DNA from: Rhynchopus euleeides
Taxonomy: Eukaryota > Euglenozoa > Diplonemea > Diplonemida > Diplonemidae
Assembly (NCBI GenBank): GCA_963210315.1
Contig: OY723247.1
Location: 372,001 to 436,000, forward strand
Direction: 5' to 3'
DNA: 64,000 nucleotides
Shown: positions 35,326 through 45,900 of the stretch, piece after piece
How positions within the stretch are numbered: position 1 is the stretch's first letter
Layout of the letters: each line of letters begins with the position of its first letter
Notes under the pieces: model-generated
What the model saw: only the letters and a program-made list of their open reading frames with translations
Databases searched by the model: none
Told to the model about the DNA's origin: nothing
Made by a program: the position numbers and the translations under genes

Positions 35326-35626
35326 GTACCTGGGACCCCCCGTGTTTAAGTCCCCCCCCTGGAGGCGACTTTCGGCCAGGGGGGGGCTTAAACACGGGGG
35401 TGGCACGGTGGAGACCAAGAAGACCTCTTCCGCTTCCGTCGTATGGGGGTGATTCCGGTCCGGATGGACTTTTGGCACCCCACTTTTCGACTCTGACAGC
35501 ACCTGGAGGGCACCAGGTGGCCTCGCGGCCACCTGATCACCCTCCAGACCAGCCCACTCCCGTGTTTAGGTCCACCTGTGCTTAAGTCCCCCCTGGGGGG
35601 ACTTTTACACGGGTGGTCCCAGGTAC
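35326..35626. mobile_element. Small inverted-repeat element (MITE-like)
   Basis: About 31 bp at the left end (GTACCTGGGACCCCCCGTG…) recurs inverted at the right end (…GGTGGTCCCAGGTAC) with a few mismatches. Related inverted pieces (cttaagtccccc / gggggcttaa) lie inside. No target duplication is clear and there is no coding capacity. Confidence 0.5.
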
Positions 35627-35910
35627 GAGCAGTGATCTCGTGCCAGGGCTGGCATGGCCCGACCTCAACATTTTCCCATCACATGTTGTGGAGAGGCCAG
35701 ACTATCTTCAGTAGACTTTGGGTTTTTGAGTTCGGCCGGGTGAAAATGCGGCGCAGCGTGCGAAAATCCAACGCCACCATGAGAGGCAGGTGGATGAAGC
35801 TTGATGACTCAGTCGCGCCGAATCGTACCCAAGTGAAGGACTATCCCCTGGAATGCGACACAGCACCAACCGGTGTGAGACGTGCCTTCAAAATCCTGAA
35901 GGATGATCAC

Positions 35911-38370
35911 CGACCAATAAAGCGCCCAGATGGCGGTCCCAAATTTGGGACCGACCCATAAAGCGACCAGATGGTGGTCCCAAATTTGGGACCGACCCAT
36001 AAAGCGACCAGATGGTGGTCCCAAATTTGGGACCGACCCATAAAGCGACCAGATGGTGGTCCCAAATTTGGGACCGACCGAAAAATTGACCAGAGGGCGG
36101 TCCCAAATTTGGGACCGACCAATAAAGCGACCAGATGGCGGTCCCAAATTTGGGACCGACCGAGAAAGCGACCAGATGGTGGTCCCAAATTTGGGACCGA
36201 CCAATAAAGCGACCAGATGGCGGTCCCAAATTTGGGACCGACCCATAAAGCGACCAGATGGCGGTCCCAAATTTGGGACCGCCATCTGGTCGCTTTATTG
36301 GTCGGTCCCAAATTTGGGACCGCCATCTGGTCAATTTTTCGGTCGGTCCCAAATTTGGGACCACCATCTGGTCGCTTTCTCGGTCGGTCCCAAATTTGGG
36401 ACCGCCATCTGGTCGCTTTATTGGTCGGTCCCAATTTTGGGACCGCCATCTGGTCGCTTTATGGGTCGGTCCCAAATTTGGGACCACCATCTGGTCGCTT
36501 TCTCGGTCGGTCCCAAATTTGGGACCGCCATCTGGTCGCTTTATGGGTCGGTCCCAAATTTGGGACCGCCATCTGGTCGCTTTATTGGTCGGTCCCAAAT
36601 TTGGGACCGCCATCTGGTCAATTTTTCGGTCGGTCCCAAATTTGGGACCACCATCTGGTCGCTTTCTCGGTCGGTCCCAAATTTGGGACCGCCATCTGGT
36701 CGCTTTATTGGTCGGTCCCAAATTTGGGACCACCATCTGGTCGCTTTATGGGTCGGTCCCAAATTTGGGACCACCATCTGGTCGCTTTCTCGGTCGGTCC
36801 CAATTTTGGGACCGCCATCTGGTCGCTTTATGGGTCGGTCCCAAATTTGGGACCGCCATCTGGTCAATTTTTCGGTCGGTCCCAAATTTGGGACCACCAT
36901 CTGGTCGCTTTCTCGGTCGGTCCCAAATTTGGGACCGCCATCTGGTCGCTTTCTCGGTCGGTCCCAATTTCGGGACCGCCATCTGGTCGCTTTTTTGGTC
37001 GGTCCCAATTGTGGGACCACCATCTGGTCGCTTTGTTGGTCGGTCCCAATTTTGGGACCGCCATCTGGTCGCTTTATGGGTCGGTCCCAAATTTGGGACC
37101 GCCATCTGGTCAATTTTTCGGTCGGTCCCAAATTTGGGACCACCATCTGGTCGCTTTCTCGGTCGGTCCCAAATTTGGGACCGCCATCTGGTCGCTTTCT
37201 CGGTCGGTCCCAATTTCGGGACCGCCATCTGGTCGCTTTTTTGGTCGGTCCCAAATTCGGGACCACCATCTGGTCGCTTTCTCGGTCGGTCCCAAATTTG
37301 GGACCGCCATCTGGTCGCTTTATGGGTCGGTCCCAAATTTGGGACCGCCATCTGGTCGCTTTATTGGTCGGTCCCAAATTTGGGACCGCCATCTGGTCAA
37401 TTTTTCGGTCGGTCCCAAATTTGGGACCACCATCTGGTCGCTTTCTCGGTCGGTCCCAAATTTGGGACCGCCATCTGGTCGCTTTATTGGTCGGTCCCAA
37501 ATTTGGGACCACCATCTGGTCGCTTTATGGGTCGGTCCCAAATTTGGGACCACCATCTGGTCGCTTTCTCGGTCGGTCCCAATTTTGGGACCGCCATCTG
37601 GTCGCTTTATGGGTCGGTCCCAAATTTGGGACCGCCATCTGGTCAATTTTTCGGTCGGTCCCAAATTTGGGACCACCATCTGGTCGCTTTCTCGGTCGGT
37701 CCCAAATTTGGGACCGCCATCTGGTCGCTTTCTCGGTCGGTCCCAATTTCGGGACCGCCATCTGGTCGCTTTTTTGGTCGGTCCCAATTGTGGGACCACC
37801 ATCTGGTCGCTTTGTTGGTCGGTCCCAATTTTGGGACCGCCATCTGGTCGCTTTATGGGTCGGTCCCAAATTTGGGACCGCCATCTGGTCAATTTTTCGG
37901 TCGGTCCCAAATTTGGGACCACCATCTGGTCGCTTTCTCGGTCGGTCCCAAATTTGGGACCGCCATCTGGTCGCTTTCTCGGTCGGTCCCAATTTCGGGA
38001 CCGCCATCTGGTCGCTTTTTTGGTCGGTCCCAAATTCGGGACCACCATCTGGTCGCTTTCTCGGTCGGTCCCAATTTTGGGACCGCCATCTGGTCGCTTT
38101 ATGGGTCGGTCCCAAAATTGGGACCACCATCTGGTCGCTTTACGGGTCGGTCCCAAATTTGGGACCGCCATCTGGTCGCTTTGTTGGTCGGTCCCAAATT
38201 TGGGACCGCCATCTGGCCAATTTTTCGGTCGGTCCCAAATTTGGGACCACCATCTGGTCGCTTTATCGGTCGGTCCCAAATTTGGGACCGCCATCTGGTC
38301 GCTTTGTTGGTCGGTCCCTAATTTGGGACCACCATCTGGTCCATTTTTCGGTGGGTCCCAAGTTTGGGAT
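35911..38370. repeat. Satellite: 41-bp palindromic units, 779-bp higher-order repeat, one inversion axis
   Basis: About 60 units of 41 bp, each centred on the palindrome GGTCCCAAATTTGGGACC and followed by CGACC(A/C)ATAAAGCGACC or variants. Units run in one orientation up to 36271 and in the opposite orientation from 36272; the axis is the centre of CCCAAATTTGGG. Rare unit variants (CAATTTCGGG at 36961 and 37740; also at 37207 and 37986) recur 779 bp apart, exactly 19 units. Long ORFs in several frames are artefacts of a 41-bp unit without stops. Confidence 0.95.
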
Positions 38371-40244
38371 GAGGAACTCCGTGGGTACCATTGGTCGCCC
38401 TTCGGTCGCCACCTGTTCAGACCCCTTTTCAGGGGATTTGAGCCCCAGAGAGACCTCCTGGACCGGTTTTCTGGTGTTTTATGCTCTTCCCGACCCTGTC
38501 CTGGCCCACAATGTGGTCTGGAGCGAGGTTCTGCTGATTTCCGCCTGATGCGGACCCTCCTTTGGGGTCCTCCATTTATTTTGCGTCTGACCGTCGCCTT
38601 CCCCACCTAGTTCACGAGGGCAAGGTGAAAAACCGTTTTTTAACCCCAAAAATGGCATTTCCCGGGTGGCGACCTCTGGCGACCTCTGAAAAATGTGCCC
38701 AAAAAGTGATTTTTGGGACCTTGCGGACCTAGAAAACACAAAGGGAAAAAAAAATATTTTTTGTCACACCCCCTCTTGGGGCGGTACGCCAGTCTAAATA
38801 AAGTGCAATAAAATGCAGTAAAGTGCAATAAAGTGCAGGAGAGCGTGTTGTAGGGGTGGCTCGGCGTGACGGTGGGCAGGATGCTGACCTGCCGTGCCAG
38901 GGGACCCTGATCCGCCCACTCTGGCCAACACAAGGCCACCAAGGCAGTGCCCCCGCCAGGCCCGCCCTGCTGCTGTTCGGCATGCTTGATGCTGCTTCCG
39001 AGTGCCGGGGCCAATCAGGCAGCAGGCGCACCCCAGCACCGCAGGCGCAGCAGGGCGGACCAGCACGGCGGTGTGCGGTGGGCAGTCCACCTTCCTCGGA
39101 CGTTGTACAGCTGAGCTCTGGCGTACGGGTTCTTCACCATCCCGTTCGGGGAGGCTGGACATCAGAGCGGACTGAAAGCACTCAAAGCAGGACTGAAGCC
39201 AGGCGGAGGCCGCACCGATCAGGTCCTGCGAACCCACCGACCCAACATAGGCAGGGCACATCCATCCCGGCCTGCATTCTCTGCCGGAGCCTTGGTGCGT
39301 CCCTGTGACCTTCAGGAGAACCTCCGTGCAGGAGCGGTACTTTTTGCCATCTTCTGCGGGTTTGCGGCTGTCCGCAAACTTGCAGACGTGGCTGCACCTC
39401 TGTAAAGTGGGTGTGACTCCAGCATTTGGCCTGTCCATAGTGGTCCTCCCAGCTGTACGTATGCGAAGCCCAAGGCACCACTAAGGACCATGCACTTTAT
39501 CCAAAAATCCGGAAAATAAAATACAATAAAATGCAGTAAAATAAAGTGCAGTAAAGTGCAGTAAAAATTTGCTGCCAGCCTTGGGGGGGATGAACGGCTG
39601 CGTTGTGTTTTGCTGTGTGATACTGCGCGCAGAACACAAAAAAAACCCCACACACACAACGCAACCGCTTTTTGAAGAATCGCCTGGATGCAGGAGGGGG
39701 AGAGGGGGGATGCAGGAAGGGGGTATATGTGAGACATTCCTTCTGTTTTTTGAATCAATCTAAACTAGCCTGAACTTTTTTTGGGAGGAGACCCCGACGG
39801 GGGAGGGCGGGAAGGGGGGGAGGGGGGGTATTTGTTTGGCCCGCTCTCAACCCCGAGAGAGAGGGACGATATCGCAATGCTCGCCGCAGAGAGGGGGTGG
39901 GGGGGGCCACTGCAAAGAAACCACAGGCACTGAATATGAGGCACACGCACATAAATTGGCAGCAGGGGCGGGTGTCAGAAGGGGATCCTGCAGGAGTCTG
40001 TGGATGATGCCAAGAGGCGCTGAAGACGACACGCGCATGCTGTCTCTCCTTGGCAGGGAGGAGTGCCCTTCTCCTGGGAGGTTGGTGGCACCCTCCTGAT
40101 GGCATGTTATTTAGCAGGCATAGATGCATCAAGGCAGGCATCGGCCACTACGGGATAGAAACGCCATTCCCCACAACTCGGCCCCAACGAAAGCACGGTT
40201 CCGTGGGCAATGAACCCAGCCCAGCATCACCTTCCTCGGCTTCC
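38371..40244. other. Gene-poor region downstream of the J-domain gene
   Basis: This holds the satellite margin and two similar short tandem stretches of AATAAARTGCAGT-type units (38796-38846 and 39509-39571) in the same orientation, enclosing 660 bp of ordinary sequence. A 214-codon minus ORF between them has no recognisable domain. C/G runs follow near 39790-39900. Confidence 0.45.
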
Positions 40245-41913
40245 TCAGAAGCCGAAGTGGAAGGACTGGCCGCCCCGGGGCATGCCCCCGCCCATGTTGA
40301 AGAAGGGGTGGCCGCCGCCGCCGAATGGGTGCCCGCCCATGCCACCCATGCCGCCCATGCCGCCGAAGGGGTCCTCCTGTGCCTGGTGGTCCGACTCGCC
40401 GTCCAGGACGCCCATGTCGTACTTCCGGCGCTTCGTCGGGTCGCTGAGGATGGCCCACGCCTCGCCGATCTCCTTGAACTTCGCCTCGGCCTTCTCCTTC
40501 TCCTCCTCAGAGGTGCTCTGCCACTTGTCGGGGTGCCACTCCTTTGCTGCCACGTAGTACGCACGCTTGATCTCGCGGTCCTCGGCATCGCGGCTCACTC
40601 CCAAAATCTTGTAGAAGTTCTGCCGGAGGGGGTGGGGGTGGTGGTGGTGGTGGTGGTATTCTGCGGCTCTGCACATACCTTCCTCTTTGCCATCTTGACA
40701 CGCTTCTTCAGATTCCGCAGCTCTGACTCGTTATTCTGATCGATGTCGACCGCAGACTGCATGTCACGCACCGCATCGTCCCACCGCTCCAGGTCTTCGT
40801 AGATACGAGACCTACGCAGGAGTGCCTTCGTGAAGTACTCGTCTGCCTCGATAGCCTTGGTGCAGTCGGCTGCCGCCTCCTCGAACTTCTTCAGCGACTT
40901 TCGTGCTGCTGCACGGTTGTTGAAGACCACGCTGTTCATCTTCTTGTTGTGGGGGTCGATCGCCAGCACCTCGCTGTACTTTGCCTCGGCCTCCTCAAAC
41001 TTCCGGTCTTTAAACAGCGTATTCGCCTCGTCCTTCAGGGACTGCAGAGGGCGGGCGGTAGAGACAGGCAACATTGACGCATACCTCGAACTTCCTTGCT
41101 GCCTTGAAGAGCTTTGCCGCCTCTGTGAAGTCGGGGTCCACTGCGAGCGCCTGGCGGAAGTGCTCAATGCCTGACTTCATGCTGGACTGCCCGCAGTACG
41201 TCATCGCCTTGCCTCGCAGAGTGAGCGCTTCGGAGTCCTGTGTGTGTAGTGACGTGGGGTGGTGCCACTGCCTCTGGAAACACAGGCCGAAAGCCCAAAG
41301 AACCCCGAACAGGAACAGCCGCACATACGTTGGGGTTGGTCGCAAGGATGGCGCGAAGGTCGCGTGCCGCCACCTCGGGTTCGGTGTGGATGTTGCAGCG
41401 TGCCTTCATCATTGTGATCTTCCGGTTCCCCTGGGTGTGTTCCAGGATCTTGTTGATCCACATCTTCGCCTGCCGGTACTCGAACGACTTCAGGCAGCCC
41501 TCCGCCTGCTGAAGGAACTTCCGGTCCTGCCGCACACCCTCCAGGTCCTCCATGGCGTCGGCGTTGTTCGTCTCCTTCGCAAGCACCTCAGAATACGCAG
41601 CCTCTGCCGCATCAAAGTCGCACAGCATCCAATGCGCCCGCCCGAGCCGCAGGTAGGCCTTGTTCAGACCCGGCTGGATCTCCAGGGCTTTCAGACAATC
41701 CTTCACGGCATCCTCGCTGCGCCCCACCTTGTTGTACGCCATCGCACGGTTGGTGTACAGGGCAGTCGTGTTCTGCGTGTCAGCCTCGATGGCCTGCGAC
41801 CACCACGTGATCGCACCGCGCACATCCCCCCCCTTGAAGCACTCGTTTCCTTTTGCCTTCAGATCCTCAAGGGACATGGTGGAGTCCTCACTGTGCTCAT
41901 CTGATGCCGACAT
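40245..41913 (-). CDS. DNAJC7: TPR + J-domain co-chaperone (DNAJC7/TPR2-like), four exons
   Basis: Exons are 41913-41329, 41237-41085, 41041-40679 and 40619-40245, giving 491 residues, close to DNAJC7 (about 494). All introns (91, 43 and 59 nt) start GTATG and end AG, and the phases fit. Tetratricopeptide repeats fill residues ~12-355 (for example AKGNECFKGGDVRGAITWWS, YTNRAMAYNKVGRSEDAVKD, FNNRAAARKSLKKFEEAAAD). The C-terminal J domain (NFYKILGVSRDAEDREIKRA) has the Hsp70-activating HPD at 396-398 and ends in a Gly/Met/Phe-rich tail. The TPRs would bind Hsp70/Hsp90 tails and the J domain would stimulate Hsp70, so it probably passes clients between the chaperones in the cytosol. The start is the first ATG before the first TPR. 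Confidence 0.93.
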
Positions 41914-42912
41914 TCCACTGACTCAACACCTGCCGGTTGGATGTGTGGGTGACACCGAAAACCTCACTCTCTGCAACACAGCCAGCCCACCCGCTGCGGG
42001 CCACAAGTTGTGGAACACCAAACCCGTCGAAAGGGGGGGGCACGGGGGGGGACTGAGGGGGCATCTGAGGCGGCATTGCCTTTTTTTTCACTAACGTCTT
42101 TTGTAAAAACGGTCGTCCCTCTCGAACAGCATCGCAGCACAGTGCGCCTCTCTCGGTGCGTGCGGTGCACAGCTCATTCCATTCCATTCCCTTCCCTTCC
42201 CCCCCCCCCCATCCAGTCTTCCCCTTCCTTGGCGTTAAGTTCTTCACGCCCGTTGTTTCGTTCTTCGGTCGGACAATAAAATATAGGTAAAAAAATCGTT
42301 CGATATCCCCGATACGTGCGCGCCAGCACCTACCCCACCCCACCCCACCCCTTGCAGCAGCACAGGAGCGGGGGTCAGGGTTGGGCGGGTGGGGGTGCTC
42401 TCGAGTGGGGGGCATCAGGGAGACGCAGTGCGCAGAGCACACCCCGAGCACAATCCATGCTCTTGTTTTGATGTGATTATCCACTGGACAACGCAACACA
42501 ACGTGGGCCCTTCGCTCTAAAGTGCAGAAAGGCGATCACCGCCAAAACAATGTAGGTTGCAACCCTGACACACTTTGACACAGAGCGAAGTCCCCCAACA
42601 CGTCACAACACAACACACATGTCAAACATCACCCCCCCCCTCCCCCACCCACCCCCGATCACCCACACCCCGAGCCAAAACAAGGGCCCCCACCCCCACC
42701 CCCCGCGCAACGCGGGGGAGGGGGGGAGTGGGTTCGCTTCAGCCACCCACCCCAACCACCTTCAACTCAGGCACCCCCCCCTTGTCTCTCAAACGTTGGC
42801 CGCAACTGGTCTAGTGGACATCCAAGCGTGTACCCCCGGCCCGGTCTGCCAGTGAGGAGGGACAGTGGCCCCGGCTGGATTCCCGTCTCACCTCGGCTCG
42901 GAGGGGGGGTCG
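41914..42912. other. Intergenic, 1 kb
   Basis: 5' flank of the J-domain gene and 3' flank of the PPR-PIN gene. It has C- and G-rich runs (42196-42210, 42620-42730) and no supported ORF. TTGCAGAGAG ~75 nt upstream of the J-domain ATG could be a splice acceptor; unproven. Confidence 0.4.
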
Positions 42913-45900
42913 CTACGCGCTGGGCTTGCTGGGGCCGCTGTCCCCTGTGTCTGTCTTTGCGTCGCCCGCCTCCGGCTCCGTGCCAGGGGTGGGCGGGGTG
43001 GGGGTGGAGGCAGGGTAGTCAGCCACACCATCCGCGTCATGCGTGTCTGCGGACGGCTTCGCCTTCAGCTTGCCCCAGGAGGACTTCTTGGCGGTGGGGC
43101 GTGGGGGCGGGGCGAGGTCAGCCGTGACGGGCGTGGTCTTCGTTGGTTTCGCCTTGGAGCTCTGTGCCGGTGTCGGCTCAGCATCAGACGGAGGGGCTGA
43201 GTCGGCATCGGGTGGAGGCGCAACACCTGCATCGTCAGCGGTAGCAGGTTCGGGTTTCGTGTCGGCAGCCGGTGTGGCAGGTGTGTAGTCCGCAACATCA
43301 TCCTCTGCCTCGTCCGCTTGTTTCTTTGGCTTCATCTTGCCCCAAGACGACTTCTTCGCAGGCTTCGCAGCCTCAGTGTCGGCCTCAGCGGATGCGTCAG
43401 CCGCAGGGACGGGCTCCCCATCTGCAGGCTTGGGCTCGGCATCAGCATCGACAGGTGGTGTGGCAGGTGTATAGTCCGCAACATCATCCTCTGCCTCAGC
43501 CGCCTGCTTCTTTGGCTTCATCTTTCCCCAAGACGACTTCCGTGCTGGCTTCGCAGCCTCAGTGTCGGCCTGGACATCCTGAGTAGGTGTGCCAGAGGCA
43601 GAGACAGGCTCATCTGCAGGCTTGGGCTCAGCATCGGGTGCAGGCGCAACACCCACATCGTCAGAGTCAGCAGGCTCGGGCTTCGCTTCGACAGCAGGTG
43701 TGTCAGGCGTGTAGTCCGCAACATCATCCTCTGCCTCAGCTGCCTGCTTCTTTGGCTTCATCTTTCCCCAAGACGACTTCTTCGCAGGCTTCGCAGCCTC
43801 AGTGTCGGCCTCAGCGGATGCGTCAGACGCAGGGACGGGCTCCCCATCCGCAGGCTTGGGCTCGGCATCAGCGTCAGCAGCCGGTGTGGCAGGTGTGTAG
43901 TCCGCAACATCATCCTCTGCCTCGTCCGCCTGCTTCTTTGGCTTCATCTTTCCCCAAGACGACTTCCGCGCAGGTTTCGCAGCCTCAGGTGTGGGTGTGT
44001 CGGTCTGGACAGCCCCAGCGGGTGTGTCAGAAGCAGTGACAGGCTCCTTATCAGGCTTGGGCTCGGCCTCGGATGTAGACGCAACACTGACATCAGCGTC
44101 AGGCTTCACGTCAACAGCCGATGTGGCAGGTGTGTCAGAAGCAGGGACGGGTTCGGCATCGGGTGTAGGCGCAACACCTGCATCGGCGTCAGACTCGGGC
44201 TTCGCTTCGACAGCTGGTGTGTCAGGCGTGTAGTCCGCAACATCATCCTCTGCCTCAGCCGCCTGCTTCTTTGGCTTCATCTTACCCCAAGACGACTTCC
44301 GTGCTGGCTTCGCAGCCTCAGTGTCGGCCTCACCAGATACATCAGACGCAGGGGGCTCCCCATCCGCAGGCTTGGGCTCGGCATCAGCGTCGACAGGTGG
44401 TGTGTCAGACGCAGGGACGACGGGCTCCGGATCAGCAGGCTTGAGCTCAGCATCGGGTGTAGACGCAACACCCACATCAGAGTCAGCAGGCTCGGTTTTC
44501 GTGTCGACACCCTGTGTGTCAGGCGTGTAGTCCGCAACATCATCCTCTGCCTCGTCCGCCTGCTTCTTTGGCTTCATCTTGCCCCAAGACGACATCTTCG
44601 CAGGCTTCTCAGCGTCAGAAACAGGCACAACCTCCGCCTCCTCCGCAACAGGCTCGGATCCGTCAGCCTGGCCTTCCCCGGCATCGGCAACCGCCACCTC
44701 CTCCGCCGCTGCACCGCGCAGAACCTTCTTGCTTGCCCACCCCGCCTGCGAAACCGCCTGCTGCTCCCCCTGCTGCTCCTGCTGCAGGGAAGCGATGGCC
44801 TCGGCGGTGCTGGGGCCCTGGTCCTTCGCCTTCTTCTTCTTCTTCTTCTTCTGCTTCTTCTCCTCTGGAGCCTCACCCTCCGCCTGCTCTGCCTCCTCCG
44901 CAGCAGCCCCCCCAGCTGCTGCCTTCTCAAACTTGGCATACTCCTCCTTCATCTCTTTAGCCTCCTCGGCCGCCTTGCGCTTCGCCGACAGCTTCTCCTC
45001 GCGCTCTGCGGCGGACTCCAGGGCCACCTGGTGCAAGAGGCTCTGCTCATACTCGTTGGCGTTGAAGCTTGTCGCCGTCAGGGCAGCCACCTCCACCGCT
45101 GGCTTGTCAATCGCGAGGGTCGGGTCAGGCGCACGCCACGAGAGCATCAGCTGCTCGTCCTCCTCGATGCGCTGCTTCAGCCAGCCCTTGCCGAGCACAT
45201 CCTGAGGTGGGGTGTGAAGGGGTGTGAATGGGTGGGTCGGCATCGGCACATCCTCGGTGCGGTGATAATGCCCCAACACAAAGTATGGGGGACTTCGCTC
45301 AGAAAGTGCAGAGTAGTACGTCGCCTTACAACGGAGGAGACAAAACTGACACAGGTTGGCACAGAGCGAAGAGGCCCCCGCTGGGGCATTGGGTGCGGGT
45401 GCGCATTCCCTTCCCACCACCACCACGCTCTGCCCCGTTGAGGCTGGCTGCATACCTCGACAGATAGGGTCTCCAGGCCCAGATCCTTCGCCAGTGCCAG
45501 GTGGTCTTGGTTCCGCCTGCGGGGGGTGGGGGGGTGGGGGTGTGGGTAAAAGGGGAGGGGGGGAGGCGCGAAACGACAACCAGGCACACCCCACGAGATG
45601 CCGGGAAAAAAGACTTTGAGTTGCGCTCGTTGTTTGTACGAACGGTGTCTGCTAGAGCATGTGTGCAGGGTACCGAACGCTGCCACGAGTCGTAGTGTGG
45701 TAGAAAAGGTATCTGTTCTTGCAAAAAAAAGAAGAGGTGTGGTGGGACATACGCACAGAAGAACACCTGCGTCCTCCCCTGCAGCTGGAACTGGTGGATG
45801 AGGTGTGCCACCAGGATGCTGCGCCTTGACAGCGCCTTAACCGTGGGGATGTCAGACACGGGTGCCGAGGAGCGGAGCTCCAGGTCTGTGCGGGTGCGTG

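Noticed and set aside
35911-38370. CRISPR-like array of regular repeats
   Set aside because: There are no unique spacers; the whole unit repeats, the array inverts, and the genome is eukaryotic.
36053-38610. Very long ORFs (up to ~830 codons) through the satellite in several frames on both strands
   Set aside because: A 41-bp unit without stop codons reads open in all three frames; the products are only repeats of the unit.
38794-39438. 214-codon minus-strand ORF between two AATAAARTGCAGT repeats
   Set aside because: No domain, ordinary composition, and no splice or start context; it could be real but is not supported.
43318-45441. 707-codon plus-strand ORF
   Set aside because: It is the antisense shadow of the Lys/acid repeat tail of the PPR-PIN gene.
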